Shown here: piece by piece, positions 1 through 8,136 of the stretch
How positions within the stretch are numbered: the first letter of the stretch is position 1
Layout of the letters: each line of letters opens with the position of its first letter
DNA from: JAGWAJ01 sp965215155
GTDB taxonomy: Bacteria; Acidobacteriota; Vicinamibacteria; Vicinamibacterales; UBA8438
Direction: 5' to 3'
NCBI GenBank assembly: GCA_965215155.1
Contig: CBDCCY010000004.1
Span: 3,472,001 to 3,536,000 of the forward strand
DNA length: 64,000 nt
The notes under the pieces: generated by a model
Seen by the model: only the letters and a program-made list of their open reading frames with translations
Database searches by the model: none
Told to the model about the DNA's origin: nothing
Position numbers and translations under genes: made by a program

Positions 1-13
1 CTTGGGAGACAGT

Positions 14-132
14 GGATCAGGTGGATCAAGCTGGTTCTGATCCAGCCTGATCCGGGCCGGATCAGCGGATCACCTACTACGTAGGTGAGTGATCCGCATG
101 ATCCGGCATGCGGCGCAGGCTGATCCGGATCA
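14..132. repeat. Array of ten GGATCA/TGATCC hexamers with nested palindromes
   Basis: Ten copies of GGATCA or its reverse complement TGATCC start at 14, 23, 38, 48, 59, 67, 90, 99, 121 and 127. The array includes a perfect 14-bp palindrome (CTGATCCGGATCAG, 120-133) and an inverted repeat with 9-bp arms (65-73 and 89-97) around an inner 7-bp pair (71-77 and 81-87). Spacing is irregular, unlike replication iterons with a fixed period. It lies just upstream of the phage cassette, so a packaging site, an operator array or a replication site are all possible. The array may continue to the left of the window. Confidence 0.75.
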
Positions 133-217
133 GCAGTTGGACTCTTGTCCGGAAGAGGAGAATCAGAGAAATGCTGGGGTCTTCCGCAGAATCTGTGGGT
201 AAGAACGGAGGCTGGTA

Positions 218-358
218 GTCCTCGTCAGACAAGAGGCAGCGTGCCCGTGTGCTCGCCGCCGTCAAGGCGCTTCGCTCCGCTCCGCCCCCGCTGCGCGGGG
301 CTGACGGCCTGGACGCCGGCTCCGCGCACGAGCGCCCCGGCTCTCGTCTGACGAGGAC
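218..358. repeat. 141-bp imperfect palindrome in the ISL3 leader
   Basis: The outer arms are a perfect 13-bp inverted repeat, GTCCTCGTCAGAC at 218-230 and its complement at 346-358. The inner 90 bp or so (about 241-333) closely matches, in inverted orientation, an intergenic palindrome at about 22411-22504. The two elements have similar overall length but unrelated outer stems. This suggests a folded RNA or DNA element rather than coding sequence. Confidence 0.6.
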
Positions 359-498
359 CAAATGCCCGACGCCCGTATCGGGAGGGCGATGGCCCGTCCC
401 GAAGCACAGAACGCAGCCTCGACATCGGAAACGCATCCCGTTCCGGAATCCGCGACAATTGGTGTTGCAGCAGCCAAGCGACGCGGAAGGGGAACGGG

Positions 499-1749
499 AT
501 GCAACTCAAGAGTATCTTGAATCGGGTCCAGAAGCACCCGTCGTTCATCTACGAGACGGTGCGGCTGGTGGAGCACCCGCAGTTGACCCTCGAGGTTCGG
601 GTGCGGCCTCGCGCCGGGACCCGCGCGACGTGCTCGCAGTGCAGGCGCCGGGCCCCGGGCTACGACACGCAGGCGGTCCGGCGCTTCGACTTCGTGCCCC
701 TGTGGCACATCCCCGTGGTCTTCCTCTACGCGATGCGCCGCGTCGACTGCCCGCGCTGCGGCGTACGGGTCGAGGCGCTGCCGTGGGCCACCGGCAAGCA
801 CCGACTGACCGACGCCTACGCCTGGTTCCTCGCCGGGTGGGCCAGGCGTCTGTCGTGGCAGGAGGTCGCCGCGGCGTTCCCCACGTCCTGGGACACCGTC
901 TATCGGGCCGTGCGCATGGCGGTCGACTGGGGCCTCGCGCACCGCGACCTCACGAACATCGAGGCCATCGGCGTCGACGAGCTCTCCCGCCGCCGCGGGC
1001 AACGCTACCTGACGCTGGTCTATCAGATCGACGGTCACTGCAAGCGCCTGCTGTGGGTCGGCCGCGAACGCAAGGCCGCGACGTTGGAGGGCTTCTTCGA
1101 CTGGTTCGGCCCCGCACGCAGCGCGGCGCTGTATTTCGTCTGCTCGGACATGTGGAAGCCCTACCTGAAGGTGGTTGCCGAGCGCGCCGGCCAGGCCGTG
1201 CAGGTGCTCGACCGCTTCCACATCATGAGCCATTTCTCGCAAGCGATCGACGAGGTGCGCGCGGCGGAGGCCCGGAAGCTCGCCGCCGCGGGCCGGGCGC
1301 CGGTGCTCAAGCGCAGCCGCTGGCTCCTGCTCAAGCGTCCGGAGAATCTCAGCGACGAGCAGCGGGGCCGGCTTGCGGAGCTGGTGCGTCGCAACCTGCG
1401 CACGGTTCGCGCCTACCTGCTCAAGGAGGACTTTCAAGCGCTGTGGGGCTACGTGTCGCCGTACTGGGCCGGCCGGTTCCTCGACCGCTGGTGCACTCGG
1501 ACGATGCGCTCGCGGCTCGACCCGATGAAGGAGGTGGCCCGCATGCTGCGCTCGCACCGCGACCTGATCCTGAACTGGTTCCGGGCCCGAGGGCAGTTCT
1601 CCAGTGGCATTGTCGAAGGCTTCAACGGGAAGGCCAGAGTGATCACCAAACGGGCGTATGGCTTCCGCACCTCCGCGGCACTGGAAGTCGCTTTGTATCA
1701 TGCACTTGGCGACCTGCCCGAACCAGAACTCACCCACAGATTCTGCTGA
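499..1749 (+). CDS. ISL3-family transposase
   Basis: The 416-residue product is the transposase of the surrounding element and catalyses its cut-and-paste movement. The N-terminus carries the ISL3-type zinc-finger region, with CSQC near residue 34 and CPRC near residue 83, followed by a helix-turn-helix stretch (SWQEVAAAF). The DDE catalytic core is visible as Asp in IGVDE, Asp in VCSDMWKPY, and Glu in the late GIVEGFNGKA motif. The ATG follows aaggggaacggg, a good ribosome binding site. The stop codon lies inside the right inverted repeat, as is common in compact insertion sequences. Length is normal for the family and no frame damage is seen. Confidence 0.93.
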   Translation: MQLKSILNRVQKHPSFIYETVRLVEHPQLTLEVRVRPRAGTRATCSQCRRRAPGYDTQAVRRFDFVPLWHIPVVFLYAMRRVDCPRCGVRVEALPWATGKHRLTDAYAWFLAGWARRLSWQEVAAAFPTSWDTVYRAVRMAVDWGLAHRDLTNIEAIGVDELSRRRGQRYLTLVYQIDGHCKRLLWVGRERKAATLEGFFDWFGPARSAALYFVCSDMWKPYLKVVAERAGQAVQVLDRFHIMSHFSQAIDEVRAAEARKLAAAGRAPVLKRSRWLLLKRPENLSDEQRGRLAELVRRNLRTVRAYLLKEDFQALWGYVSPYWAGRFLDRWCTRTMRSRLDPMKEVARMLRSHRDLILNWFRARGQFSSGIVEGFNGKARVITKRAYGFRTSAALEVALYHALGDLPEPELTHRFC

Positions 1750-1758
1750 CGAGGCAAA

Positions 1759-1961
1759 TGCTGTTCAATCGAGGCGACAAGACGGCGGAGCGGGATTGGG
1801 AGTGTGGGCAGATTGTGGACCAGCGTGAGCACGACGCCCTGTGCGCAGAGTTGGGCGGTGAGCCGGAAGGTGACTATGCGCTGTTGTCGTGCGGATGGCC
1901 GGAGGGGTCCGAATCAACCACACCCGGCAAGTGGCGGGTATCGGGGCCGGAGGGTCCGTAG
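1759..1961 (+). CDS. Small protein whose start codon is in the IS target duplication
   Basis: A 67-residue reading frame starts at the ATG inside the right copy of the duplicated target aaatgctg. Removing the IS puts the same ATG at 171, about 10 bases after ggaagaggag (151-160), a good ribosome binding site. The gene therefore probably existed before the insertion. Now only a weak gagg (1751-1754) from the IS end precedes it. The product is acidic and cysteine-containing with no family I recognise. It is the first gene of the phage-like series, and whether it is still expressed is open. Confidence 0.5.
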
Positions 1962-2053
1962 ACCAAGTAACGCATGCCGCGCCGGACTACGTAGACGCTG
2001 CTGATAGACTGATCGACAGGCCACGGGGTTGCAGCCGCGGCCGTTCACAACAC

Positions 2054-2088
2054 AGCGGCGCCCGCTTTATCGGGGGGCGGGCGCCGCT
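2054..2088 (+). terminator. Strong hairpin, terminator candidate
   Basis: A perfect 12-bp stem (agcggcgcccgc at 2054-2065 pairing with 2077-2088) encloses an 11-base loop. The sequence after it is ttcacttctccc, so a classical T-run is lacking. The hairpin sits between the IS-disrupted small gene and the head gene cassette and may separate transcription units or regulate the cassette. Confidence 0.5.
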
Positions 2089-2142
2089 TCACTTCTCCCG
2101 CCGATTCGGCGGCGCGACCTAACGACCCAGGGAGCGCCGCCA

Positions 2143-2388
2143 ATGTCACTCACGCCCTCGTCGCCCGTCGCTGAGCTGGTCGAGCGCGTTGACCTACTCG
2201 ACCGTGTCGCCGGCAACGGCGTCGCCCTCGCCCGCCAGATCGCGGAGACGCTCGGGCCGGGGCCGGCGCGCGACCACGTAATCGCCGCGGCGGGCTATCT
2301 GCTGGCGGCCGGCCGCGCGCTCGCCCCGGTCGCGGACGCAGTGCGGCGCGTCGAGCCGGACCACGATCCGCCGGAGGTGGTCCATTGA
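2143..2388 (+). CDS. Small hypothetical protein, first gene of the phage cassette
   Basis: An 81-residue protein with a helical, Ala/Val/Leu-rich sequence and no recognisable domain. The ATG at 2143 is preceded by ggag (2130-2133) at good spacing. The open frame extends further upstream but without a comparable start. The stop overlaps the possible TTG start of the next gene, so the two are likely translationally coupled. A small head-decoration, scaffold or small-terminase-like role is conceivable only from position. Confidence 0.6.
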   Translation: MSLTPSSPVAELVERVDLLDRVAGNGVALARQIAETLGPGPARDHVIAAAGYLLAAGRALAPVADAVRRVEPDHDPPEVVH

Positions 2389-2396
2389 GGCTCGGG

Positions 2397-2795
2397 ATGA
2401 CGGTCAAGACGTCGCCGCCGCTGGCCGACGTGCTGCCGCTGCGCAGCGGTCTGCGGTCCGCCATGCCGGGGATCGCGTCGACCATGGCGCGGTCGGTCCG
2501 GGACCGGACCGCGAGCGGCCGTGACGTGGACGGCCGGCCGTTCCGGCGTCGGGCGGACGGCTCGCCTTCGACGCTCCGGGACACCGGCCGCATGGTCGAG
2601 TCGTTCCAGCCGGTCGAGGTTGGGGATCGGAGTTTCAGACTGGCGCCGGCTGGCCGACAGGAGCGGCGGCGCGCGGCGCTACACCAGTTGGGCCGCGGGG
2701 TGCCGCGGCGCGAGTGGGTCGGCGCGGACGCGGGACAGATCGAGGCGGCGCGCGAGGCGGTTGCCACGGCCGAGACGGGAAAGGACCAATCATGA
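2397..2795 (+). CDS. Phage virion morphogenesis (tail completion) protein
   Basis: The 132-residue product resembles the phage virion morphogenesis family that completes the head-tail joint or tail end. Visible family traits are the DVDGRPF segment, a central LRDTGRMVESF stretch, and a C-terminal HQLGRGVPRREWVGA block like the conserved 'hxxG...PxRxfxG' end. ATG 2397 follows gagg with 6-base spacing. A TTG at 2385, 12 bases upstream, with ggagg in front is an alternative start. The stop overlaps the capsid ATG by 4 bases. In typical phages this gene lies downstream of the capsid; here it comes first. Confidence 0.6.
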   Translation: MTVKTSPPLADVLPLRSGLRSAMPGIASTMARSVRDRTASGRDVDGRPFRRRADGSPSTLRDTGRMVESFQPVEVGDRSFRLAPAGRQERRRAALHQLGRGVPRREWVGADAGQIEAAREAVATAETGKDQS

Positions 2796-4075
2796 CCAAT
2801 TCGCAGCGACTGACGCTCCGGGCATCGGAGATCCGGCAGCGGCTGAACGAGATCGCCGGGCTCGACGGCGACGCCATGACGGAAGAGATCCGGCAGGAGT
2901 CGGACCGGCTCAGTACGGAGTACGCGGACGTCGAGACGCGGCGCCGGGCGGCGATCATCGCGGAGGATGCGCCGGCCGCGGTCGAGACGGCGACGGAGCC
3001 GGGCGACGCGGAGCACCGCGAGCGGGTCGAGCTGCGCGGCCGGGCGAGCCTGGGCCGGTACCTGACGGCCGCGTTCGCCGGCCGCGTGCCAGATGGCGTC
3101 GAGGGCGAGTACGGGGCCGCGTGCGGCGCGGAGCCGGGCGCCATCCCGCTCGACCTGTGGGAGTCGGATCGCCCGGTCGAGACGCGCGCGGACGCGGCGA
3201 GTCCGGCGCCGTCGACCGTGGGCCAGATGGTCCACCCGGTCCAGCCGTACGTGTTCGCCGCGAGCATCGCGTCGCGGCTCGGGATCACCATGCCGACGGT
3301 TGGCTCCGGCTCGCACTCGTGGGCGCGGGTGTCGACCGCGCTCACGGCCGGCGCCAAGGCCAAGGGCGCGGCGGCCGAGTCGACCGCGGCGGCGCTCTCG
3401 GCCGTAACCGCGTCGCCGCGGCGGATCTCGGCCCGGCTCACGATTCAGGCGGAGGACGTCGCCGCCATCGGCACGGCGACATTCGAGCCGGCGCTCCGCT
3501 CCAACCTGCAGGGGGCGCTCGCGAACGAGTACGACGCGCAGTGTGTCGCCGGCAACGGCACGGCGCCCAACGTCGCCGGGCTCTGGGGCCAGATCACGGA
3601 GCCGGCCGCGCCTACCACGGTCACGACGTTCGATGACTACGTGACCGCGTTCGCGAACCAGATCGACGGGCTCTGGGCGTCGACCATGCGTGACGTGTCG
3701 ATGGTCGTCAACGTCGACGCGTACAAGCTCTCGGCGACGACGTTCCGCGACAAGGTGATCGACACGGGCAACCGCGGCGCGGCGAGCCTGGGCGACATGA
3801 GCGCGGCCGACTATCTGGCCGCTCACGCGGGCGGCTGGTCGACGGCGCAGCGGATGCCGGCGACGGCAAGCAACATCGCGGGCGCCATCGTGAGGCGGAC
3901 GGGCCGGTCGCTACTGGCGGCGGTGCATCCCGTCTGGGGGTCGATGCAGATCGACGACGTGTACACGGACAGCGCGAGCGCCACTCGCCACGTGACGCTG
4001 CATGTCCTGGTCGGTGACAAGGTGCTGATCGTGCAGCCGGACGCTTACGCGCGGGCCGCGTTCAAGGTGGCGTAA
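2792..4075 (+). CDS. HK97-fold major capsid protein
   Basis: The 427-residue protein has the HK97 layout. Residues 1-75 are a charged helical N-terminus typical of a scaffold (delta) domain that the prohead protease removes. A shell domain follows, with the segment around SPRRISARLTIQAED and the downstream NEYDAQCVAGNGTAPNVAGL, typical of capsomer proteins carrying the N-x-QxxxGNG type motif. The C-terminus ends in a beta-rich ALLVQPDAYAR-like block. The ATG overlaps the previous stop (ATGA). The protease gene follows after one P-loop gene. Length matches the family, and no damage is seen. Confidence 0.85.
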   Translation: MTNSQRLTLRASEIRQRLNEIAGLDGDAMTEEIRQESDRLSTEYADVETRRRAAIIAEDAPAAVETATEPGDAEHRERVELRGRASLGRYLTAAFAGRVPDGVEGEYGAACGAEPGAIPLDLWESDRPVETRADAASPAPSTVGQMVHPVQPYVFAASIASRLGITMPTVGSGSHSWARVSTALTAGAKAKGAAAESTAAALSAVTASPRRISARLTIQAEDVAAIGTATFEPALRSNLQGALANEYDAQCVAGNGTAPNVAGLWGQITEPAAPTTVTTFDDYVTAFANQIDGLWASTMRDVSMVVNVDAYKLSATTFRDKVIDTGNRGAASLGDMSAADYLAAHAGGWSTAQRMPATASNIAGAIVRRTGRSLLAAVHPVWGSMQIDDVYTDSASATRHVTLHVLVGDKVLIVQPDAYARAAFKVA

Positions 4076-4077
4076 TC

Positions 4078-4521
4078 GTGGCGGGCCTGCTGCTACTGCG
4101 CGGTCCGGCCGGCGCTGGCAAGTCGCAAGTCGCGGCCGGACTGCTCGACCACGGCAAAGCCGACGTGTGGGCCGACTTCACGCGCCTGCACGTCGCCCTA
4201 TCCGGCGTCGAGTGCGGGCCAGACGGCCGCTATCCGGTTCGCGCGGACGACGATCCGCTCGTGCCGCTGGCGGCGTACGTCAAGGCGGTCGCCGTCCGGA
4301 CTGCGCTCGCCCGCGGGTTCCGGGTGGTGACAACCACGTCGAGCGCGGACGAGGGCGAGGTCGAGCGCGCCCGCGAGATGGCCACGGAAGCGGGCGCGGC
4401 GCTCGACGTGCGGACCGTCGATCCCGGCGAGGAAGTCGTACGCGCGAGACTGAGCGATCCGGCGACGGGCGAGCTGTCGCCGCAGTGCGAGCGGGCCATG
4501 GGGCGCTGGTATGGCGGATGA
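4078..4521 (+). CDS. P-loop NTPase / kinase-like protein inside the head cassette
   Basis: A 147-residue protein with a clear Walker A motif, GPAGAGKS at residues 9-16, and a compact adenylate-kinase or zeta-toxin-like layout. A hydrophobic strand at 83-90 precedes TTTSSADEGEVERAR, and the C-terminal half has a VDPGEEVVRARLSD segment like the lid region of small kinases. GTG is the start, 2 bases after the capsid stop. The gene overlaps the protease start by 11 bases, so it is coupled to both. A nucleoside or nucleotide kinase role is inferred; the substrate is unknown. This position between capsid and protease is unusual. Confidence 0.7.
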   Translation: MAGLLLLRGPAGAGKSQVAAGLLDHGKADVWADFTRLHVALSGVECGPDGRYPVRADDDPLVPLAAYVKAVAVRTALARGFRVVTTTSSADEGEVERAREMATEAGAALDVRTVDPGEEVVRARLSDPATGELSPQCERAMGRWYGG

Positions 4522-4975
4522 GATTCGCTGCGCGGTCGAGTGGCGGGCCGACGATGAGCGCCGCGGACCGGGCCGCTTGCTCGGGACGCTGCTGCGCTAC
4601 GGCGAGCGCGCCCATGACCGGCCGGAGCAATTCGAGCGCGATTCGCTGACGTGGCCCGACGATGGGATCGTGCTTCGCCGGCAGCACGCGCGGACGGCGC
4701 CGATCATGCGCGTCGAGCCGCGGGTCGAGGGCGGCCGGGTACTGATCGACGCGCTCCTACCCGACACGCAAGCGGGCCGCGACGCGGCGACGGAGATCCG
4801 CTCCGGGCTCCTCCGCGGCCTGTCGGTCGAGTTCCGGGCGACTCGCGAGCGGTTCGACGGCGGGCTCCGGCGCATCATGGCGGCCGAATTGCGCGGCGCC
4901 GGACTGGTCGACAGTCCGTCCTACTCGGGCTCGCGGGTCGAGGTCCGCGGACGGAGGCGGCGCGTATGGCTCTGA
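4511..4975 (+). CDS. HK97-family prohead protease
   Basis: The 154-residue protein matches the U35/HK97 prohead protease pattern. It has His59 in LRRQHAR, the GLLRGLSVEFRA motif with Ser105 as likely nucleophile, and a late LVDSPSYSGSRVEVR strand corresponding to the conserved 'V..P....A.I' end. It would cut the capsid scaffold domain during maturation. It overlaps the preceding P-loop gene by 11 bases and its own end overlaps the next start by 10 bases. Length is normal to slightly short. Confidence 0.8.
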   Translation: MADEIRCAVEWRADDERRGPGRLLGTLLRYGERAHDRPEQFERDSLTWPDDGIVLRRQHARTAPIMRVEPRVEGGRVLIDALLPDTQAGRDAATEIRSGLLRGLSVEFRATRERFDGGLRRIMAAELRGAGLVDSPSYSGSRVEVRGRRRRVWL

Positions 4976-5307
4976 CGCCCGACGACGTCGCGCGGCATCT
5001 GGTCGGCAAGGCTGAGTCCGATCTGTCGGACGGCGAGCGGTCCGCGGTCTCGGAGGCGCACCAGATGGCGCTCGATGCGGTGAGCGCCTACCTCCGCGGG
5101 TCGACGGTGCCGGAGACGGTCGAGAGGAGCGCGGTGCTGCGGCTGGCGTACTTCGACTTCCACTCGAGATTGAGCCGGCGACCGGCCGACGGTGGCCAGC
5201 TGGACGCGCGATTCCGTCGCGATGCGCCGCTGGCGCCGTTGCGGGCGAGCGGGGCCATGTCACTGCTGTCGCCGTTCAAGCGCCGGGGCGTGGGAGTTGC
5301 ATCGTGA
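4966..5307 (+). CDS. gp6-like head-tail connector protein
   Basis: A 113-residue protein similar to the phage gp6-like head-tail connector family, which sits under the portal. The N-terminal helical region carries DDVARHLVGK. The C-terminus has the characteristic PLRASGAMSLLSPFKRR segment, close to the 'LRxSGAxxLLspyrxrRAG' tail of the family. ATG at 4966 lies within the end of the protease gene, and the stop overlaps the portal ATG by 4 bases. In HK97-like phages this gene follows the capsid; here it comes before the portal. Confidence 0.7.
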   Translation: MALTPDDVARHLVGKAESDLSDGERSAVSEAHQMALDAVSAYLRGSTVPETVERSAVLRLAYFDFHSRLSRRPADGGQLDARFRRDAPLAPLRASGAMSLLSPFKRRGVGVAS

Positions 5308-6378
5308 TCGAATTGGGCGTCTCGACCGGGCCGGACGAGCCGCGGGTCGAGCGCCGCAACTACACTGCGCAGATCACGGCCGCCCTGGAGACGTGGGCCG
5401 AAGCCGGGCTGTACGGCGCCGCGCTGGGCGCGGTCGAGACGGCGGCCAGCCTGTATGCGCGGGCGTTCGCCAGTGCCGACGTCGAGCCGGCCGGCGTCCG
5501 CACGGCGGGGCTCACTCCGGCGACGTTGGCGAGCATCGGGCGTCGGCTGGTCGAGCGGGGCGAATCGCTGCATCTCGTCGAGGTCGACGGCGGACGAGTG
5601 CTGCTCGCGGAGTCGAGCGCATGGTCTGTGACGGGCGGGCCGCGACCGTCGACCTGGAGATACCAGGTGACGCTCGGCGGTCCGTCTGTCACGTCGACCG
5701 GCTGGTACCCGCGCGATCAGGTTGCCCACTGCGCGTGGGCCACGTCGAGCGCGGAGCCGTGGCGGGGCCTGTCGCCGCTCACGCTGGCGGGTACCACGGG
5801 CCGGCTCGCGAACCCTGGAGCGGGCGCTTGCGGATGAGCTGGGCGGGCCGGTGGGCCACGTGATCCCGCTGCCGGCCGATGCGGGCGGCGAGTCTGACAA
5901 CCCGGACGATGCCGCCGATCCCTTCGCCGGGCTCAAGGCTCAGATTCGCGACCTGCGCGGCCGGACGGGTCTGGTCGAGACGACGTCCAGCGGCTTCGCG
6001 GAGGGTCGAGCGGCGGCGCCGGCTCAGGACTGGAAGCCGCGGCGCATCGGTGCCGATCCGCCGGAAGTGCTGGCCACCTTGCGGGACGCGGTCGAGTCGA
6101 CCGTGTTGGGCTGCTGTGGCGTTCCGCCCGACCTGGCTCGACCTGGCGGCCGGACGCGCGAATCGTACCGCCAGTGGGCAGCGTCGAGCGTCGAGCCGTT
6201 GGCCCGGCTGGTGGCAGCCGAGTTGTCGCGGGCGCTCGACGTCGAGGTCCGGCTGCGGTTCGACCGACTGGAGGCGGCCGACGTGGCGGGCCGGGCGAGG
6301 GCGTATCGGTCGCTGGTCGGCACGGGTGGCGAGCCGATGCCGGACGCGGACGCGGGGCGTCTGGTCGGGTTCGCCTGA
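5304..6378 (+). pseudogene. HK97-type portal protein, frame disrupted near 5812
   Basis: The first 178 codons (from ATG 5304) read as a portal N-terminus, ending in the family-like PWRGLSPLTLAGTTGRLA. The frame then meets a stop at 5835-5837. From about 5812 the other frame continues with RTLERALADELGG and runs to 6378, including VPPDLARPGGRTRESYRQW and the C-terminal helices of the family. Adding two bases in the run ctcgcgaacc restores one 358-codon gene (GRLA-RTLERA), so loss of a CG dinucleotide in a CGCG repeat is the simplest explanation. A sequencing or assembly error, real decay, or programmed frameshifting cannot be told apart here. Confidence 0.75.
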
Positions 6379-6466
6379 TGCGTGGGGATCCCCTGCACTC
6401 GCGGCGGGGGTAGGTCTCGGGGGTCGGGGGTGGCCCTTTCCGTGCAAGGAGGGGAGGAAAGACCAA

Positions 6467-6730
6467 GTGCTGGCTGAGATCATGGCTTCGATTGGGCTGC
6501 TCATGGACATCGGCGGGATCTATCTGCTGTTCAGGTTCGGGGCCATCGGCGGCGACTGGATCGCCAAGGCCACGACCGTTGAGGCGGTGTATGAGGAGCG
6601 CCCCGGCGACGCTGAGAGAGCGCAGGCTGTTACGGATGCGAATCGTGGCTACGCCCGTTGGGGCGCATTACTCGGGCTCTACCTAACGACAGGCGGATTC
6701 GGGCTGCAGCTTGTGGCCCAATGGCTATAG
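6467..6730 (+). CDS. Small two-helix membrane protein in the phage cassette
   Basis: An 87-residue protein with two hydrophobic stretches, IGLLMDIGGIYLLFRFGAIG near residues 8-27 and ALLGLYLTTGGFGLQLVAQW at the C-terminus, joined by a charged loop. GTG 6467 follows a very strong aaggaggggagga ribosome binding site (6445-6457). The ATG at 6482 is too far from it. The stop overlaps the terminase start by 10 bases. No family recognised. It could be a holin-like, exclusion or simple moron protein; none of these is shown by the sequence. Confidence 0.65.
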   Translation: MLAEIMASIGLLMDIGGIYLLFRFGAIGGDWIAKATTVEAVYEERPGDAERAQAVTDANRGYARWGALLGLYLTTGGFGLQLVAQWL

Positions 6731-8136
6731 AACTCCGACCGTTTCAACGGCGATTCGTCCGTGCCGCGCTCGACTCGCGGATCGACACGGCCGTCCTCAG
6801 CACCCCGCGCGGCAACGGCAAGTCGTGGCTCGCGGCGCATCTGGTGGCCCGCGCGATGACACCGAGCGATCCCCTGTTTGAGCGTGGCGGCGAGCCGTTG
6901 CTGGTCGCGTCGAGTCTCGACCAGGCGCGGATCGTCTACCGCTTCGCGCGCGCGGCGCTCGGGGATGACGGGTACCGGTACCTCGACTCCGGGACGCGGC
7001 TCGCGATCACCCACCCGGCGACCGCGACGCGGCTGCGGGTGCTGTCGAGCGACGCCAAGCGCGCCATGGGGATCGTTGGCTGTCCCTTGCTGATTGCGGA
7101 CGAACCGGGCGCGTGGGTCGGCGCCGGTGGCGAGCTGATGCACGACGCCATACAGACGGCCCAGGGCAAGCCTGGGTCGCCGCTGCGCGTGATCTACATC
7201 GGGACGCTGGCGCCGGCCGCCCCTGGGCACTGGTGGCCCCGTCTGGTGGGCGAGGGCTCGACCGGCTCGACGTACGTCCAGGTGCTACAGGGCGACGTGG
7301 AGAAGTGGGACCGGTGGCCCGAGATCCGGCGCTGCAACCCGCTCACGGCGGTGTCGCCGGAGTTCCGGGCGAAGCTGCGCGAGGAGCGCGACAAGGCGCG
7401 GCTCGACTCCCGACTGCGCGCCCGGTTCCTGTCGTACCGACTGAACGTGCCGACGGCGGATGAGTCGCGCGTGCTGTTGACGGTGCCGGAGTGGCGCCGC
7501 GTCTGCGCTCGCGCGGTGCCGGAGCGAGACGGCCGGCCGGTCGTCGGGGTCGACCTTGGCTGCGGGCGAGCGTGGTCGGCTGCGGTCGCGGTCTGGCCCG
7601 GCGGTCGAGTCGAGGCGATGGCTCTGGCGCCGGGCGAGCCGTCCATGCGCGAACAGGAGCGCCGCGATCACGTGCCGCGCGGGACGTACGCCCGGCTGGT
7701 CGAGTCGGGCCGGCTCGCGGTGGACGGTGCGCTCCGTGTGCCGCGGCCCGGCGTGCTGGTCGAGCGCGTCATGGCGTGGCGGCCGGCGTGCATCGTGGCG
7801 GATCGGTTTCGGCTGCCGGAGCTACTCGACGCCACGGCCGGCAAGGTGCGAATCGTGCCGCGCGTCGCCCGCTGGTCGGATGCCGCGGCCGACATTCGGG
7901 CGCTGAGGCGCATGGCGCTCGACGGGCCGATGTCGGTCGAGAAGTCGAGCCGGCCGCTACTGTCGGCGTCTCTCGCGGTCGCGACCGTGCGCTCCGACGA
8001 TCAGGGGTCGACGCGGCTGGTCAAGAACGGGACCAACAACACGGCGAGGGACGATGCCGCGGCGGCGCTGACGTTGGCGGCCGGCGCGTGGTCGCGGCGC
8101 CCGCGGGCGGTGGCGCCCAGGATCCATGTCGCGTAG
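6721..8136 (+). CDS. terL: Phage terminase large subunit
   Basis: The 471-residue product is the packaging motor with ATPase and nuclease domains. The Walker A-like motif is STPRGNGKS at residues 27-35 and Walker B is LLIADEPG at 123-130. The RNase-H-like nuclease domain begins with VVGVDLG at 274-280 (Asp278). The late KNGTNNTARDDAAAALTLA segment matches the conserved C-terminal Asp region of many HK97-type terminases. The start overlaps the membrane protein gene by 10 bases, and its stop overlaps the HNH gene by 11 bases. It lies downstream of portal and capsid, the reverse of the usual order. No small terminase was recognised. Confidence 0.85.
   Translation: MAIELRPFQRRFVRAALDSRIDTAVLSTPRGNGKSWLAAHLVARAMTPSDPLFERGGEPLLVASSLDQARIVYRFARAALGDDGYRYLDSGTRLAITHPATATRLRVLSSDAKRAMGIVGCPLLIADEPGAWVGAGGELMHDAIQTAQGKPGSPLRVIYIGTLAPAAPGHWWPRLVGEGSTGSTYVQVLQGDVEKWDRWPEIRRCNPLTAVSPEFRAKLREERDKARLDSRLRARFLSYRLNVPTADESRVLLTVPEWRRVCARAVPERDGRPVVGVDLGCGRAWSAAVAVWPGGRVEAMALAPGEPSMREQERRDHVPRGTYARLVESGRLAVDGALRVPRPGVLVERVMAWRPACIVADRFRLPELLDATAGKVRIVPRVARWSDAAADIRALRRMALDGPMSVEKSSRPLLSASLAVATVRSDDQGSTRLVKNGTNNTARDDAAAALTLAAGAWSRRPRAVAPRIHVA

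Larger units (their letters stand above)
177..1755 (+). mobile_element. ISL3-family insertion sequence, complete
   Basis: The element is 1579 bp and flanked by the identical 8-bp direct repeat aaatgctg at 169-176 and 1756-1763, the duplication size known for the ISL3 family. The terminal inverted repeats are imperfect over about 24 bp. Their best part is a perfect 15-bp match, gcagaatctgtgggt at 186-200 and its complement at 1732-1746. One transposase gene fills the right two thirds. The left 320 bp has no gene but carries a 141-bp palindrome. The insertion point is the start codon of a small host or phage gene. Intact ends and duplication suggest a fairly recent insertion. Confidence 0.9.

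Noticed and set aside
249..1961. 570-codon + strand frame spanning the ISL3 element
   Set aside because: It reads the ISL3 transposase gene in another frame with Arg/Pro-rich composition; only its last 67 codons, starting at 1759, look like a protein.
2150..3826. 558-codon - strand frame opposite the capsid gene
   Set aside because: Arg/Pro-rich shadow of the high-GC capsid gene with no recognisable domain or binding site.
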